A DNA stretch of 64,000 bases, from the NCBI GenBank assembly GCA_009377445.1, contig WHUA01000013.1, positions 62,001 through 126,000 on the forward strand, written 5' to 3'. A program made the translations under genes and the position numbers. This DNA is from Alphaproteobacteria bacterium (GTDB taxonomy: Bacteria > Pseudomonadota > Alphaproteobacteria > UBA8366). Below the pieces are notes generated by a model, which was not told the DNA's origin, did no database searches, and saw only the letters and a program-made list of their open reading frames with translations. This document shows positions 51,370 through 59,739 of this stretch, one piece after another. The stretch's first letter is position 1. Each line of letters opens with the position of its first letter.

Positions 51370-52110
51370 TCATCCAACGCTTGCCAGCGGCGGAAATACG
51401 TCGAGCAACCAGTAGGCAAGGACGGTGAGCTGGCCCGTTATCATCGCGAACCCCATGAGGATCATGACTGCGCCGGCCAGAAACTGAAGTACTCGACCGA
51501 CACGCCCAATCGCCTTCAGGCGCGCCATGAGCGAATCGGTGAATAGCGCCGCCAGCAGAAATGGCACGCCGAGCCCGAATGAGTAGGTCGTCAACAGAGC
51601 CACGCCCTCCATGATTGTCGCCGATGACGCGCTTACGGTGAGGATGGCGCCGAGGATCGGTCCAATGCAGGGCGTCCAGCCAAAGGCAAAGGCAAGCCCG
51701 AGGACGTAGGCCCCTAGAGGCTTCCCTCCGGGGATCGCCGTATGGAAACGGAACTCCCGCATCATCCACGATGGCCGGAGGACGCCGACGAGGAACAGCC
51801 CGAACAGAATGACGATTCCGCCACCGACGATGTTCAGTTCGTAGCGATAGCTGAGAAGCAACTGCCCGAGTGCTGTCGCGCTCGCACCCAGCAGCACGAA
51901 GACGGTAGAAAATCCGAGGATGAAGGAGACGCTCAGGACGAGAGCGGGAAGACGCGACGCTGCCGCGATACCAGCCGGCTTTTGCATGTTGGCACGACCG
52001 GCCACAAAAGAGACGTAGCCCGGAACGAGCGGCAGGACGCACGGCGACAGGAATGAGACGATACCGGCCCCAAAGGCGATCAGGATGCCGATATCCGGTG
52101 GGCTCGACAT
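51370..52110 (-). CDS. ccdA: CcdA/DsbD-type transmembrane thiol-electron carrier
   Basis: A 246-residue, six-helix membrane protein that moves electrons from cytoplasmic thioredoxin to periplasmic thioredoxin-like proteins. The two redox Cys are in FLSPCVLPLVPGY (helix 1) and FGWTPCIGPILGA (helix 4); the GGGIVILFGLFLVG and LGLAFAFGWTP blocks are typical. It is the last gene of the copper/thiol operon, 25 bases after the DsbA-like gene, and would keep the CcmG, TlpA, Sco1 and DsbA-like partners reduced. Confidence 0.93.
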   Translation of the reverse strand: MSSPPDIGILIAFGAGIVSFLSPCVLPLVPGYVSFVAGRANMQKPAGIAAASRLPALVLSVSFILGFSTVFVLLGASATALGQLLLSYRYELNIVGGGIVILFGLFLVGVLRPSWMMREFRFHTAIPGGKPLGAYVLGLAFAFGWTPCIGPILGAILTVSASSATIMEGVALLTTYSFGLGVPFLLAALFTDSLMARLKAIGRVGRVLQFLAGAVMILMGFAMITGQLTVLAYWLLDVFPPLASVG

Positions 52111-52135
52111 TATTCTCCTCTGGTCTTTCGCTGCA

Positions 52136-52933
52136 TCATTTTGTCGCCCTCGCCTGGCGAATCAACGCCTGCATCGTCTCAAGATCGACGGCGCCGCGCA
52201 GTATCTCCTCGCCGATGACGAAGCTCGGCGTGCCTGTGATCCTGAGCGTCCGCGCCAGGGCCATATTGCGGTCAATGGCCGCCTGGATCGACGGGTCTTC
52301 CAAGTCACCCTTGAGCCGCTCGACGTCGAGACCGATCCTGGCTGCAACCGCCATGACAAGCCCCTCGGCCGCGATACCCTTGGCGTCCATGAGCGCCCGG
52401 TGAAATGCGACGTACCTGTCCTGCCTGTGGGCGGCGAGCGCCGCCTTGGCGGCATACAGCGAGTCCGGTCCAAGTATCGGAATTTCCTTGTAAATGATCC
52501 GAAGCTTTGGATCCGATGCCTCGGCCTCGGCCAACAGCGGCGCGACGCGCCGGCAGTAGGGGCAGTTGTAGTCGGAGAATTCGACAAGCGTGACGTCGCC
52601 TTGCGGATTGCCGCCGACCGGACTTGCGGAGTCGCGCAGCAGCTCATCCGCCCGTTCTCTTATGGCGCTTTTCATTTCATCCTGCTCGGCGGCGGTGCGG
52701 CGCGATTCGAGACGCTGTATTGCCTCGACGATGACCTCAGGATTGTTGACGAGGTAACGCCGTACTTGACGCTGAAACTCATCAACATGTATGTCCGCCG
52801 GCACGCCCGAGACTTCTTCCCTGGCGTCGCTGACAGCGTCAAATACGAACCATCCGAGCGCGGCGCCGACGACAACAGCGGCAAGCACGACCGCGATCAC
52901 CATTCGCGCTGTGATTTTCCATGCTTCCATCAT
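52136..52933 (-). CDS. DsbA-family thiol-disulfide protein (Com1/ScsC-like)
   Basis: A 265-residue periplasmic thioredoxin-fold protein. An N-terminal membrane/signal helix (MVIAVVLAAVVVGAALGW) is followed by a helical region (VDEFQRQVRRYLVNNPEVIVEAIQRLE) seen in ScsC/Com1-like proteins, then the DsbA fold with active site FSDYNCPYCRRVAP (C-P-Y-C, about residue 125) and cis-Pro in ITGTPSFVIGEEILRG. In relatives linked to copper tolerance such proteins act as disulfide isomerases kept reduced by a DsbD-type carrier, which matches ccdA next door. Confidence 0.9.
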   Translation of the reverse strand: MMEAWKITARMVIAVVLAAVVVGAALGWFVFDAVSDAREEVSGVPADIHVDEFQRQVRRYLVNNPEVIVEAIQRLESRRTAAEQDEMKSAIRERADELLRDSASPVGGNPQGDVTLVEFSDYNCPYCRRVAPLLAEAEASDPKLRIIYKEIPILGPDSLYAAKAALAAHRQDRYVAFHRALMDAKGIAAEGLVMAVAARIGLDVERLKGDLEDPSIQAAIDRNMALARTLRITGTPSFVIGEEILRGAVDLETMQALIRQARATK

Positions 52934-52952
52934 GGGGCTGTTCCGCCTGTCG

Positions 52953-53516
52953 TCATGGCCCGTCCTTTTCGAAGCTCCTCTCTGCGAGCACCCTCCTGTT
53001 CATCGACCGGCTCTCCGAGGTGATCGCCCGCAGCCCCCACCAGAAGGCAGCCATCGGAATCACGATCCATTGCGCGAGCGGCGAAACGCCGGTCCCGATC
53101 ACGGGCAGTGTCGGCATCCATTCGGAATAGGTCCAGCTTCCCAGGACTTCCACGTTGCGCCACTCGCTGTGAATGGTGAATGCAACCGCGGTAACGATCG
53201 ATACCGTGGCCACCACGCCATACCGCTCGACCGGCCAACGTCCGTTGCCGAAAAGCAGCAGGGCGCCGAGGATGGAGGCGCCGGCGATCAACAGGTCGCC
53301 GCCGGTGCAATGAAGGACGGCGAAGGCGATCTCGCCTACCGTCCCCTCTGTCCAAATCGTGTAGAGCGGAAGCTGGGCAACCTCCCAAACGAGGCTCGCG
53401 ACTGCGATGAACAGGAGGTAGCGGCGCAGCATGGAAAGCCAAGCGCCGTTCCTGGCCGTGGCGATTCCCGCCAGCCGCCGAGGCGGCGCATCTTCCACCG
53501 TGGGCAATGCATCCAT
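52953..53516 (-). CDS. Hypothetical four-helix membrane protein
   Basis: A 187-residue integral membrane protein. Helices at about 32-52 (YLLFIAVASLVWEVAQLPLY), 65-88, 98-120 and 145-165; an HCTGGD motif in helix 2 and a late Trp-rich segment (AQWIVIPMAAFWWGL). A cytosolic basic tail follows. I do not recognise a named family. ATG 53516 is preceded by GAAGGACTT. It lies 19 bases after the Sco1 gene and 19 before the DsbA-like gene, so it belongs to the operon; a role in copper or haem handling is only contextual. Confidence 0.75.
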   Translation of the reverse strand: MDALPTVEDAPPRRLAGIATARNGAWLSMLRRYLLFIAVASLVWEVAQLPLYTIWTEGTVGEIAFAVLHCTGGDLLIAGASILGALLLFGNGRWPVERYGVVATVSIVTAVAFTIHSEWRNVEVLGSWTYSEWMPTLPVIGTGVSPLAQWIVIPMAAFWWGLRAITSESRSMNRRVLAERSFEKDGP

Positions 53517-53535
53517 CGGCAAAGTCCTTCGTTCC

Positions 53536-54234
53536 TCAGAATAGGTTTCGGATTTTGTCCCATAGGCTTTCACTGCCGACGGCCGCGCCATCGTGATAGT
53601 CGTTGACAAGCGCGTTGACGAGCAGCACCAGGTTGGGCGGGGAGAAGCGCAAGCCATGAAAGTTTCCCCGCCAGCGGCCTTCCTTGTCGATCACATGGGT
53701 AACGATGCCATGTGTCTGATAGCTGTCTTCCGTCTTCTTGAATTTGTGTCCGTACGCCTCGGCGAGCTTTCGTGTCGCGTCCTCAGGTTGGCCCGGGCTC
53801 GTGGTGAGAAAGATCCAGTTGACCGCATCGAGCCCGTGGGCCCCGCCGTAGTTGCGCATGATATCCGGCGTATCGCGCGTCGGATCGGTGGTGATGCTGA
53901 CGAACTGGACCGCGTCCCTCATCGGAGTCTGGTTGCCCATGGACTGGACCTCGGCGATGCGTTCGGCATGCAGCGGACAGACATCCGGGCAACTCGCATA
54001 GATGAAGTGCAGGACGACGACCTTGCCTCGGAGATCCGTGAGGCGGACGGTCCCCCCGTCGGCGTTGCTGAGCGTGAAGTCCGGCGCTTCCTTATCCATC
54101 GGCTGGAAGTACTTCTCCCTATCGCCCAGCATCGACTCGAGTTCTTCGAGGGAGTGCGCGAGCGCTGCCGGGGCGGCGATCAGGGCGAGGCCCAGCACAA
54201 GAGCCGGCACGATATTCTTCGCCATATACATCAT
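53536..54234 (-). CDS. SCO1/SenC/PrrC family copper-binding thioredoxin-fold protein
   Basis: About 232 residues. A signal peptide (IVPALVLGLALIAAPAALAHS) precedes a thioredoxin-like domain. The copper-binding pair is C-P-D-V-C in FIYASCPDVCPLH (CxxxC), with the distal His in DSYQTHGIVTHVIDKEG; VSITTDPTRDTP is the family loop. Sco proteins deliver copper to the CuA site of cytochrome oxidase or handle periplasmic copper and thiols. An N-terminal extension of the frame to 54378 is non-homologous; ATG 54234, 54231 and 54225 are close alternatives after GGAGC. Confidence 0.9.
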   Translation of the reverse strand: MMYMAKNIVPALVLGLALIAAPAALAHSLEELESMLGDREKYFQPMDKEAPDFTLSNADGGTVRLTDLRGKVVVLHFIYASCPDVCPLHAERIAEVQSMGNQTPMRDAVQFVSITTDPTRDTPDIMRNYGGAHGLDAVNWIFLTTSPGQPEDATRKLAEAYGHKFKKTEDSYQTHGIVTHVIDKEGRWRGNFHGLRFSPPNLVLLVNALVNDYHDGAAVGSESLWDKIRNLF

Positions 54235-54298
54235 TGCTCCAGAGCCAGAGACGGGCCGCTCCGCCATCCTCGGTACGAATCGCGGAGCGGCCTCTGCC

Positions 54299-54604
54299 TC
54301 AGCCGTTCTTCCCGGGCGCCTTGTCGGCTTCGGGCGCGTCCTTGCGCCACTGCTCGTTTGGCTTTCCGGAGCCGTCACGGTTCATGGACTGCATCATCTT
54401 GTTGCAGTTCTCCATCATCCCGCTCATCTGCCCCATCATTCCCATCATGCCGCCCTGGCCCATCATGCCGCCCTGGCCGATCATGCCCCGCCCCATCATT
54501 GAGCCGCCTGATCGCTCGGAATCATGGGCGTAGAGTGTGGGTGCAGCCGCCAGGCCCGCGACCAGCGCGGAGGTGACAGCAAGGGTTTTCATCGATTTAC
54601 GCAT
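54299..54604 (-). CDS. Met/Gly-rich secreted protein, probable copper binder
   Basis: A 101-residue protein: signal peptide (MKTLAVTSALVAGLAAAPTLYA) then a tract of GGMM/GQGGMMGMMGQMSGMM repeats (about residues 35-62) with a lone Cys (MENCNKMMQSM) and a charged C-terminus. Met-rich tracts of this kind bind Cu(I) in periplasmic copper proteins. AAGGAAAGGAG precedes ATG 54604; the start overlaps the upstream gene's stop. The family has no agreed name. Confidence 0.75.
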   Translation of the reverse strand: MRKSMKTLAVTSALVAGLAAAPTLYAHDSERSGGSMMGRGMIGQGGMMGQGGMMGMMGQMSGMMENCNKMMQSMNRDGSGKPNEQWRKDAPEADKAPGKNG

Positions 54605-55034
54605 CGGTCGTACTCCTTTCCTTCTGAGGTTGAGATCCGGGGTTTGAGATAGGTGCCTCGACGACGTCGCTCGGGAGCGGGCCGGTACGGGGGCCTGGTG
54701 AAACTTCCAGCGTGAGCGGTCGAATAGTCGGCGCCGCGTCGTTCGCCGTTGCCGCTGGTTCCGGTGTGCTCGCGCCCGTCGAGCACGACTTCCCACTCGC
54801 CCTGTTCATGCAGAGTCCGAGCGCGCACATGGCGATACAGGGCAAGACGCTGATGAGGATCGGCGCGATTCCGGCCGCGACCAGCCAGCTCCAGTTCAGC
54901 GCCAGGCCGGCGAGGAACGCCAACCCGGCCAGGATGAGCAGGCCGCGACGGCCACCAAGATAGTAGCGCGCCGCATAAACCAGATCCCGCGTTAGAGAAG
55001 TCTCGGCCGTTTCGGCCGGTCGAGGCGTGGTCAT
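54597..55034 (-). CDS. Small membrane protein with Cys/Met-rich second helix
   Basis: A 145-residue protein with two membrane helices, LLILAGLAFLAGLALNWSWLV and APILISVLPCIAMCALGLCM, the second containing three Cys and two Met. A Pro/Thr-rich soluble tail of about 65 residues follows. Similar 'YYLGGRRGLL..NW.WLVAAGIAPIL' proteins occur in other proteobacterial copper-resistance clusters. Its ATG overlaps the TlpA-like gene's stop (ATGA) and its stop overlaps the next start. Confidence 0.75.
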   Translation of the reverse strand: MTTPRPAETAETSLTRDLVYAARYYLGGRRGLLILAGLAFLAGLALNWSWLVAAGIAPILISVLPCIAMCALGLCMNRASGKSCSTGASTPEPAATANDAAPTIRPLTLEVSPGPRTGPLPSDVVEAPISNPGSQPQKERSTTDA

Positions 55035-55831
55035 GATCGTGTTCCTTCGTTGGTTGCGGACGGCGTGGTGTTTCCGCCGACTGGTAGGTCAAGGTTCGTC
55101 GGTCGACGAACTCGGGGCGGCGCCGCCAAGGGAACCGGACGTTCTGCCGGTCCGCCTACCCATTCGCTCGCAGCGCGGGGCAACAAGGCGCCGGAGTCCT
55201 TGGGCAGGTATTGACGGAGGAACGCCACCATCTTTGGCGTATCCCACTCCGACGGACCTACAAGACGTCCGATCTCGCGGCCGTCGCGGTCGATGAGAAG
55301 GGTCGTCGGCAGGCCAACCGCGTTCAGCTGCCGCGCCGCCTTGCCGCTCTCGTCGATGTACTTGGCGAGGTGGTCGACGCCGACCTCGGAATAGAATTCC
55401 GTGACGACATCGATGCCGGCGCGGTCGATGGACAGAGCCACCACCTCGAAGCCCGGTCCGCCGAGCTCCGCTTGTAGCCGGTCGAGTGTCGGCATCTCGT
55501 GCCGGCAGGGGCCGCACCACGTGGCCCAAATGTTGAGCAGCACGACCTTGCCTCGGAAGTCGGCAAGGGTGCGCGGATTGCCGTCGCCGTCTTCGAACCC
55601 GAGCTCCGGCAGCGGCAGCGGCTGCGGCGTGTGGTGCATGGACATGGCGGCGGAGCCCCCCTCCGGCCCCGCTGACGGAACCGCAGTCGTTCCGGGTCCG
55701 GCCCCGCTATTCGGGGAGCGGTCGGAAAGAAAGGCGCCTCCGAAATACGCGACGAGCGCGAGCGTGGCGAGCGCCAGTGCGCCCGTCGCCACCAGTCCGA
55801 TTTGCATATATCGCCGCCGAGCTTCCGTCAT
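55031..55831 (-). CDS. TlpA/ResA-like membrane-anchored thioredoxin-fold protein
   Basis: A 266-residue protein with an N-terminal anchor (IGLVATGALALATLALVAYFGG), a linker with MSMHHTPQP, and a TlpA domain: LADFRGKVVLLNIWATWCGPCRHEMPTL (active site C-G-P-C), AVGLPTTLLIDRDGREIGRLVG. It would reduce disulfides in the periplasm, for example apocytochrome haem sites or Sco1 Cys. The C-terminal ~45 residues are basic and Pro-rich. ATG 55831 overlaps the ccmG stop. Confidence 0.9.
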   Translation of the reverse strand: MTEARRRYMQIGLVATGALALATLALVAYFGGAFLSDRSPNSGAGPGTTAVPSAGPEGGSAAMSMHHTPQPLPLPELGFEDGDGNPRTLADFRGKVVLLNIWATWCGPCRHEMPTLDRLQAELGGPGFEVVALSIDRAGIDVVTEFYSEVGVDHLAKYIDESGKAARQLNAVGLPTTLLIDRDGREIGRLVGPSEWDTPKMVAFLRQYLPKDSGALLPRAASEWVGGPAERPVPLAAPPRVRRPTNLDLPVGGNTTPSATNEGTRS

Positions 55832-56472
55832 CGACTGCGCTTCCGGCCAGCACCAACGGTCCCGCCATCGGCAGCACCGACGGGGACCGCTTCGCCGTGG
55901 CGAAGGGCCTCGATCAGCGGCAGGATCGTCGTCTGCAAGACTTTGGGCGTGACGGCGCCGACGTGCTTGTATGCGATACGACCGTCCTTGCTGATGACGA
56001 AGCTCTCCGGCACGCCGTAGACGCCCCAGTCGATGGCGACGCGCCCGTCGCGGTCGGCGCCAGTCCGCGTATAAGGGTTCCCCAGCGTGTCGAGCCAGCG
56101 GGCGGCATCCTGGCGCCGGTCCTTGTAGTTGAGGCCGTGGATCGGAACGACGCCCTCGGCCTCGAGGCGCAAGAACAGCGGGTGCTCCTCGCGGCACGCC
56201 GTGCACCAGGATGCGAAGACGTTGACCAGCGACACTTCTCCCTTCAGGTCAGTGCTCGCGAGCCCGAGCGCCCGGCGCTGAACCGGCGGCAGAGCGAACT
56301 CGGGCACCGGTTTGCCGATCAGCGCCGACGGGATTTCCCGCGGATCGCGCGTCAGTCCCCAGCCGAGGACGATCCCCAATGCGAGGAAGACGACGACCGG
56401 AACCAGGAACACCAGGCGCACCCGGGTCAAAGACCGTTTTTCTTGCATCGCCGTGATCGAAGGTTCAGTCAT
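55828..56472 (-). CDS. ccmG: CcmG/DsbE-type cytochrome c biogenesis thioredoxin
   Basis: A 214-residue membrane-anchored protein: helix at about 17-40 (VRLVFLVPVVVFLALGIVLGWG), then IGKPVPEFALPPV, LVNVFASWCTACREEHP (active site C-T-A-C; the usual CcmG has C-P-T-C or C-V-P-C, so the inner residues differ), HGLNYKDRRQDA, and GVYGVPESFVISKDGRIAYKHVG with cis-Pro. These are strict CcmG signatures. It reduces the CxxCH motif before haem attachment; two c-type cytochromes are encoded just upstream. Starts inside the 48-codon gene's last codons. Confidence 0.92.
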   Translation of the reverse strand: MTEPSITAMQEKRSLTRVRLVFLVPVVVFLALGIVLGWGLTRDPREIPSALIGKPVPEFALPPVQRRALGLASTDLKGEVSLVNVFASWCTACREEHPLFLRLEAEGVVPIHGLNYKDRRQDAARWLDTLGNPYTRTGADRDGRVAIDWGVYGVPESFVISKDGRIAYKHVGAVTPKVLQTTILPLIEALRHGEAVPVGAADGGTVGAGRKRSR

Positions 56473-56611
56473 CGTCTTTCCTGCGTCCGCGGTCGAAGAA
56501 CAGGTATTTGACGAGGGCCGCGGCCGTGAGCAGCAGCACGACGATCACCAGGAGGCCGAGCAGGCCCATGCCCCACATCCCGCCAACGCCGTTCATCATG
56601 CAGTCCATCAT
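56465..56611 (-). CDS. 48-residue Met-rich single-span membrane peptide
   Basis: A short gene (49 codons with stop) whose ATG 56611 overlaps the cytochrome gene's stop (ATGA) and whose stop overlaps the ccmG start by 8 bases; this double overlap makes it very likely real. It starts MMDCMMNGVGGMWGMG, followed by one strong helix LLGLLVIVVLLLTAAALVKYLFF and a charged end DRGRRKDDD. Small 'M-rich then one helix' proteins are frequent in copper-resistance clusters of proteobacteria. The Met/Cys N-terminus could bind Cu(I). A second ATG lies at 56608. Confidence 0.75.
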   Translation of the reverse strand: MMDCMMNGVGGMWGMGLLGLLVIVVLLLTAAALVKYLFFDRGRRKDDD

Positions 56612-57093
56612 CGGTGGCCTCGCTGGTGCAGGCGGCTCTGGAGCGCTCTTGTGTCTACCGGCCGTCGGCTCTTGATGAAGGCGAGCACCGCCCAGATTTC
56701 CGCATCTCTCAGGGTCGGGCCAAAGGCCGGCATGTCACTGTCGTAGCCTTCCGGTGCCTGCTGCGGCTTGAGGCCGAGCTTGGCGATGCGAAACAGGGTC
56801 TCGTCGGGGTGATGCCAGGTATGGCCGGTCTCGTCGTGCGGGGGCGCCGGCAATTGGCCATCGGGCTTGCGGACCCGCTGGTCCGGCTGGCCTTCGAGCT
56901 TCGCGCCATGGCAGCTCGCGCAATGCTGCCGGTAAACCGCGCTGCCGCGCGCCACCTGGCGTTCGTCGTCGGGATCGGCGCACCCGGTCGAAGGCGGTGG
57001 CCAGAACGTTCCCCTGGCCGCGGTCGTTGCGGCGATGGCCGCCGCGCCGAGAAGCAGGCTGGTAGAAGGCCGCATCTTCGATCCCTCCGTCAT
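56608..57093 (-). CDS. Mono-haem c-type cytochrome
   Basis: A 161-residue exported cytochrome. After a signal peptide (STSLLLGAAAIAATTAARG) comes one haem-binding motif in YRQHCASCHGAKLEGQPD and a probable sixth ligand Met in YDSDMPAFGPTL; DAEIWAVLAFIKSRRP is the usual C-terminal helix. It probably takes electrons from, or gives them to, the multicopper oxidase system or a terminal oxidase. The start overlaps the DUF411 stop by 4 bases. Confidence 0.9.
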   Translation of the reverse strand: MTEGSKMRPSTSLLLGAAAIAATTAARGTFWPPPSTGCADPDDERQVARGSAVYRQHCASCHGAKLEGQPDQRVRKPDGQLPAPPHDETGHTWHHPDETLFRIAKLGLKPQQAPEGYDSDMPAFGPTLRDAEIWAVLAFIKSRRPVDTRALQSRLHQRGHR

Positions 57094-57557
57094 TCGACAG
57101 CGTAGATTCGCGGCGTTCCGTTCGTGATCTCGTAGATCGTGAACGGCGCGGTCTTGGCGCCCGTCATGCCCGGCGAACCCTGGGGCATTCCGGGAAGGGA
57201 GATACCCTTGATGGCGGGACGTTCAGTGAGCAGCCGGTCGATCGTCTTAACCGGCACGTGGCCCTCGACCACATAGCCGTCGATCAGCGTAATATGGCAG
57301 CCCTCGAGGTTCTCCGGCACGTCATGCTGGCGATTGATCAGTGACAGGTCGTGTGTCGGTTTCACCGTCACCCGATAGCCATGCTGCCGCAGGTATGTGG
57401 CATATTCTTCGCAACAACCGCATTGCGGATTCTTGTAGAGCGTCGCGGCAGGCTTCTCACCGGCGGTTACTGCGGACGGCGTTGCCACCACCGCGAGCAC
57501 CGCACCTGCGAGGACGGTGCGGATCAGGTGTCTTCTTCCGTAATAGGTGGCGCTCAT
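57090..57557 (-). CDS. DUF411 metal-binding periplasmic protein
   Basis: A 155-residue secreted protein: signal peptide (LIRTVLAGAVLAVVATPSAVTA), then the DUF411 core ATLYKNPQCGCCEEYATYLRQHGY with the CGCC site, CHITLIDGYVVEGHVPVKTIDRLL, and GISLPGMPQGSPGM, which carries Met ligands. DUF411 proteins are recurrent in copper and silver resistance loci and are thought to bind copper. ATG 57557 follows AAGGAGC. It sits 25 bases after the upstream cytochrome gene. Confidence 0.92.
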   Translation of the reverse strand: MSATYYGRRHLIRTVLAGAVLAVVATPSAVTAGEKPAATLYKNPQCGCCEEYATYLRQHGYRVTVKPTHDLSLINRQHDVPENLEGCHITLIDGYVVEGHVPVKTIDRLLTERPAIKGISLPGMPQGSPGMTGAKTAPFTIYEITNGTPRIYAVE

Positions 57558-57582
57558 GGAACGTGCTCCTTTGGCTTTTCGG

Positions 57583-58299
57583 TCAGCATTTCTTTTGGAT
57601 GAATTCACCGATCTCCACCGGATCGGCGAAGATCACGGACGCGCGATCGCCCATCATCCCGGCGGGCATGATCGCCGGCCGACCCCGTGCCGGGCCGGTC
57701 TCACTCGAATCCGTTTTGAAGCGAAGATTGCGCTCCCAGAAGGGCGGCAGCTCGCCGGCCGTCGTGGTCACGCGGTAGGTGTCACGGCAGTAGCGGATCG
57801 CAGTGACCTGCTGTGTTGACTCCAGCGCCTTGAGGTTCTGCGATTGCGGCCCCCCCTTCATCCCCCCACCCATCATGTTCCCTTGTGCGGTCTGGCCGGT
57901 CGAGCCGTCGCCGCCGGCGGCCTTGAGAAAGGCGATCAGGTCGGCCCGGGCCCTCGCATCCTTGACGCCGCGAAAGGTCATGAAGTTACCCGGGACGAAC
58001 GCCTTTGGATCGGCCAGCCAGGCATCGAGGGTCTCGTCGTTCCACACGATGTCTGCCGACTTCAGCGCGGGGGAATAGCGCGAGAAACTCTCCATAGTGC
58101 CGGCTTTGCGACCCCACAAATGGGCGAGGCTGGGGCCCGTCAAGTGCCGACCGGACTCGAGGGTGTGACAGGCGGCGCAAGCCCGGAACCCTTGCGCGCC
58201 AGCGCGGACGTCGCCTGCGGCGAGAGCGCTGCCTGCGCCGATCGAAAGAGCGCCGAGAGCACAGCCGAAAGTCAGAAATAACACGAGGCGCATTCTCAA
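57583..58299 (-). CDS. c-type cytochrome with C-terminal extension
   Basis: A 238-residue protein. Signal peptide (LVLFLTFGCALGALSIGAGSALA), then a class I cytochrome c of the c2/cytochrome c550 kind: GFRACAACHTLESGRHLTGPSLAHLWGRKAG, with axial Met in GNFMTFRGVKD. After a GNMMGGGMKGG linker comes a ~95-residue domain (QVTAIRYCRDTYRVTTTAG, PPFWERNLRFKTDSS, SVIFADPVEIGEFIQKKC) with two Cys that I do not recognise. The fusion is unusual. 9 bases separate it from the multicopper oxidase gene. Confidence 0.88.
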   Translation of the reverse strand: MRMRLVLFLTFGCALGALSIGAGSALAAGDVRAGAQGFRACAACHTLESGRHLTGPSLAHLWGRKAGTMESFSRYSPALKSADIVWNDETLDAWLADPKAFVPGNFMTFRGVKDARARADLIAFLKAAGGDGSTGQTAQGNMMGGGMKGGPQSQNLKALESTQQVTAIRYCRDTYRVTTTAGELPPFWERNLRFKTDSSETGPARGRPAIMPAGMMGDRASVIFADPVEIGEFIQKKC

Positions 58300-58308
58300 T
58301 TTCCTCCC

Positions 58309-59739
58309 TCACGCCACCCGGATTACGCCCATCATCCCGGCGGCCTGATGCTCAAGGATGTGGCAGTGGAACATCCAGTCGCCGGCATTATCGGCGACGA
58401 AGGCGATTTCGGCGCGCTCGCGCGGGCTCAGCAGGACGGTATCCTGCCATTCGCGATATCGCGTCGGCTGGCCGTTGCGGCTGATCACGCGGAACGCATG
58501 GCCGTGCAAATGGATCGGATGGTGCCACGCGGTATCGTTGTGCATCGCCAGCAGGTAGGACCGGCCGCGAGCGAGCGTGAGGAACGGGTCCAGCATGTGC
58601 CCGGTCGCCGCGACGCCGTTCACCGTCCAGGCCATGCCATTCTGCATCATCTCGCGCATGTCCATGCGTCGGCCGCCCATCATGGCGGTCATCATGCCTC
58701 CCATCATCCCGCCGCCGAAGGCCACCTCGTGGCGCTCGGCGGCTTTCAGGTCCGGTTCTGGCATGGTGTTGGGCGCGAGCGCGACCGGGGCATCCGGCGG
58801 GCTGTCCCGCAGCGGCTCAGCCGCGTAGACCAGATCGAGCAGGCGGTATTCGAGGCCGCGATAGAAAGTGTCGCTGACCCTGAATCGCTCGCCCGGCTTT
58901 CCGGTCATGTCGATCACCAGGTCCGCGCGCATGGCGGCGCCGAGGACGATCCGTCCGCCGGCGGGCGCATGGGGCTCGACCGGCTGGCCGTCGAATGCGA
59001 TGACCCGCGGCGCATGACCCGCGAAGTCGAGAGCGAAGGTCCGGGCGTTCGCGGCATTGATCAGGCGCAGCCTGATCCGCTCTCCCCTGCGCACCTCGAA
59101 GGTTTCCCGGATGCGCCCGTTGACCGTCGCCGTATTGCCGATGCGGCCGTTGTGGCTCATGTCCATCATGTTGCCGAAGTCGCCGCTGATCTGCGCGTCC
59201 GCCTGCAGCCGCCAGTCGTCGAGCACCCAGTAGAATTCGCGGTCGACGGCGATCGGTTCGCGTTCCTCGACGATCAAGGGGCCATAGAGGCCGCGGCCGA
59301 CCTGCTCGAAGCTGCGCTGATGCGGGTGGTACCAGTAGGTTCCGGCATCGGGGACGTCGAATTCGTAGGTGAAGCTCGCGCCGGGCGCGATCGGCTTCTG
59401 GGTCAGATGCGGCACCCCATCCATCGCGTTCGGCACGCGGATCCCGTGCCAGTGGACGGTGGTCTCCTCGTCCAGCTTGTTCTCGACCACGATGCGCAGC
59501 CGCTCGCCCTGCCACGCGCGTATCTCGGGACCCGGAACCGCGCCGTTGTAGGCCCAGACGGCGGTTTCCGGATGCTCGCCCCCGACGAGCGGAACGCGCC
59601 CGGGCGCCGCGGTCAGACGATACTCTCGGACGGCGGAGGCATGCGCTGGGAAGGCGGAGAATGCCGGCCGGGCCAACAGGGCAGCACTCGCCAAGACGAA
59701 TGTCCTGCGCGATACGGAAGCGCTTGAATGACTGGTCAT
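58309..59739 (-). CDS. Tat-exported multicopper oxidase (CopA/CueO-like)
   Basis: A 476-residue three-cupredoxin-domain oxidase. A Tat signal (SVSRRTFVLASAALLARPAF) leads to copper motifs TTVHWHGIRV, GTYWYHPHQ, HHPIHLHGHAF and WMFHCHILEHQAAGM, which supply all T1, T2 and T3 ligands. Between them lies a Met-rich loop (GGGMMGGMMTAMMGGRRMDM, about residues 350-370) as in Cu(I)-oxidising CueO/CopA. It probably oxidises Cu(I) to Cu(II) in the periplasm. First gene of a 13-gene, mostly overlapping operon. Its promoter must lie within 59740-59906. Confidence 0.94.
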   Translation of the reverse strand: MTSHSSASVSRRTFVLASAALLARPAFSAFPAHASAVREYRLTAAPGRVPLVGGEHPETAVWAYNGAVPGPEIRAWQGERLRIVVENKLDEETTVHWHGIRVPNAMDGVPHLTQKPIAPGASFTYEFDVPDAGTYWYHPHQRSFEQVGRGLYGPLIVEEREPIAVDREFYWVLDDWRLQADAQISGDFGNMMDMSHNGRIGNTATVNGRIRETFEVRRGERIRLRLINAANARTFALDFAGHAPRVIAFDGQPVEPHAPAGGRIVLGAAMRADLVIDMTGKPGERFRVSDTFYRGLEYRLLDLVYAAEPLRDSPPDAPVALAPNTMPEPDLKAAERHEVAFGGGMMGGMMTAMMGGRRMDMREMMQNGMAWTVNGVAATGHMLDPFLTLARGRSYLLAMHNDTAWHHPIHLHGHAFRVISRNGQPTRYREWQDTVLLSPRERAEIAFVADNAGDWMFHCHILEHQAAGMMGVIRVA

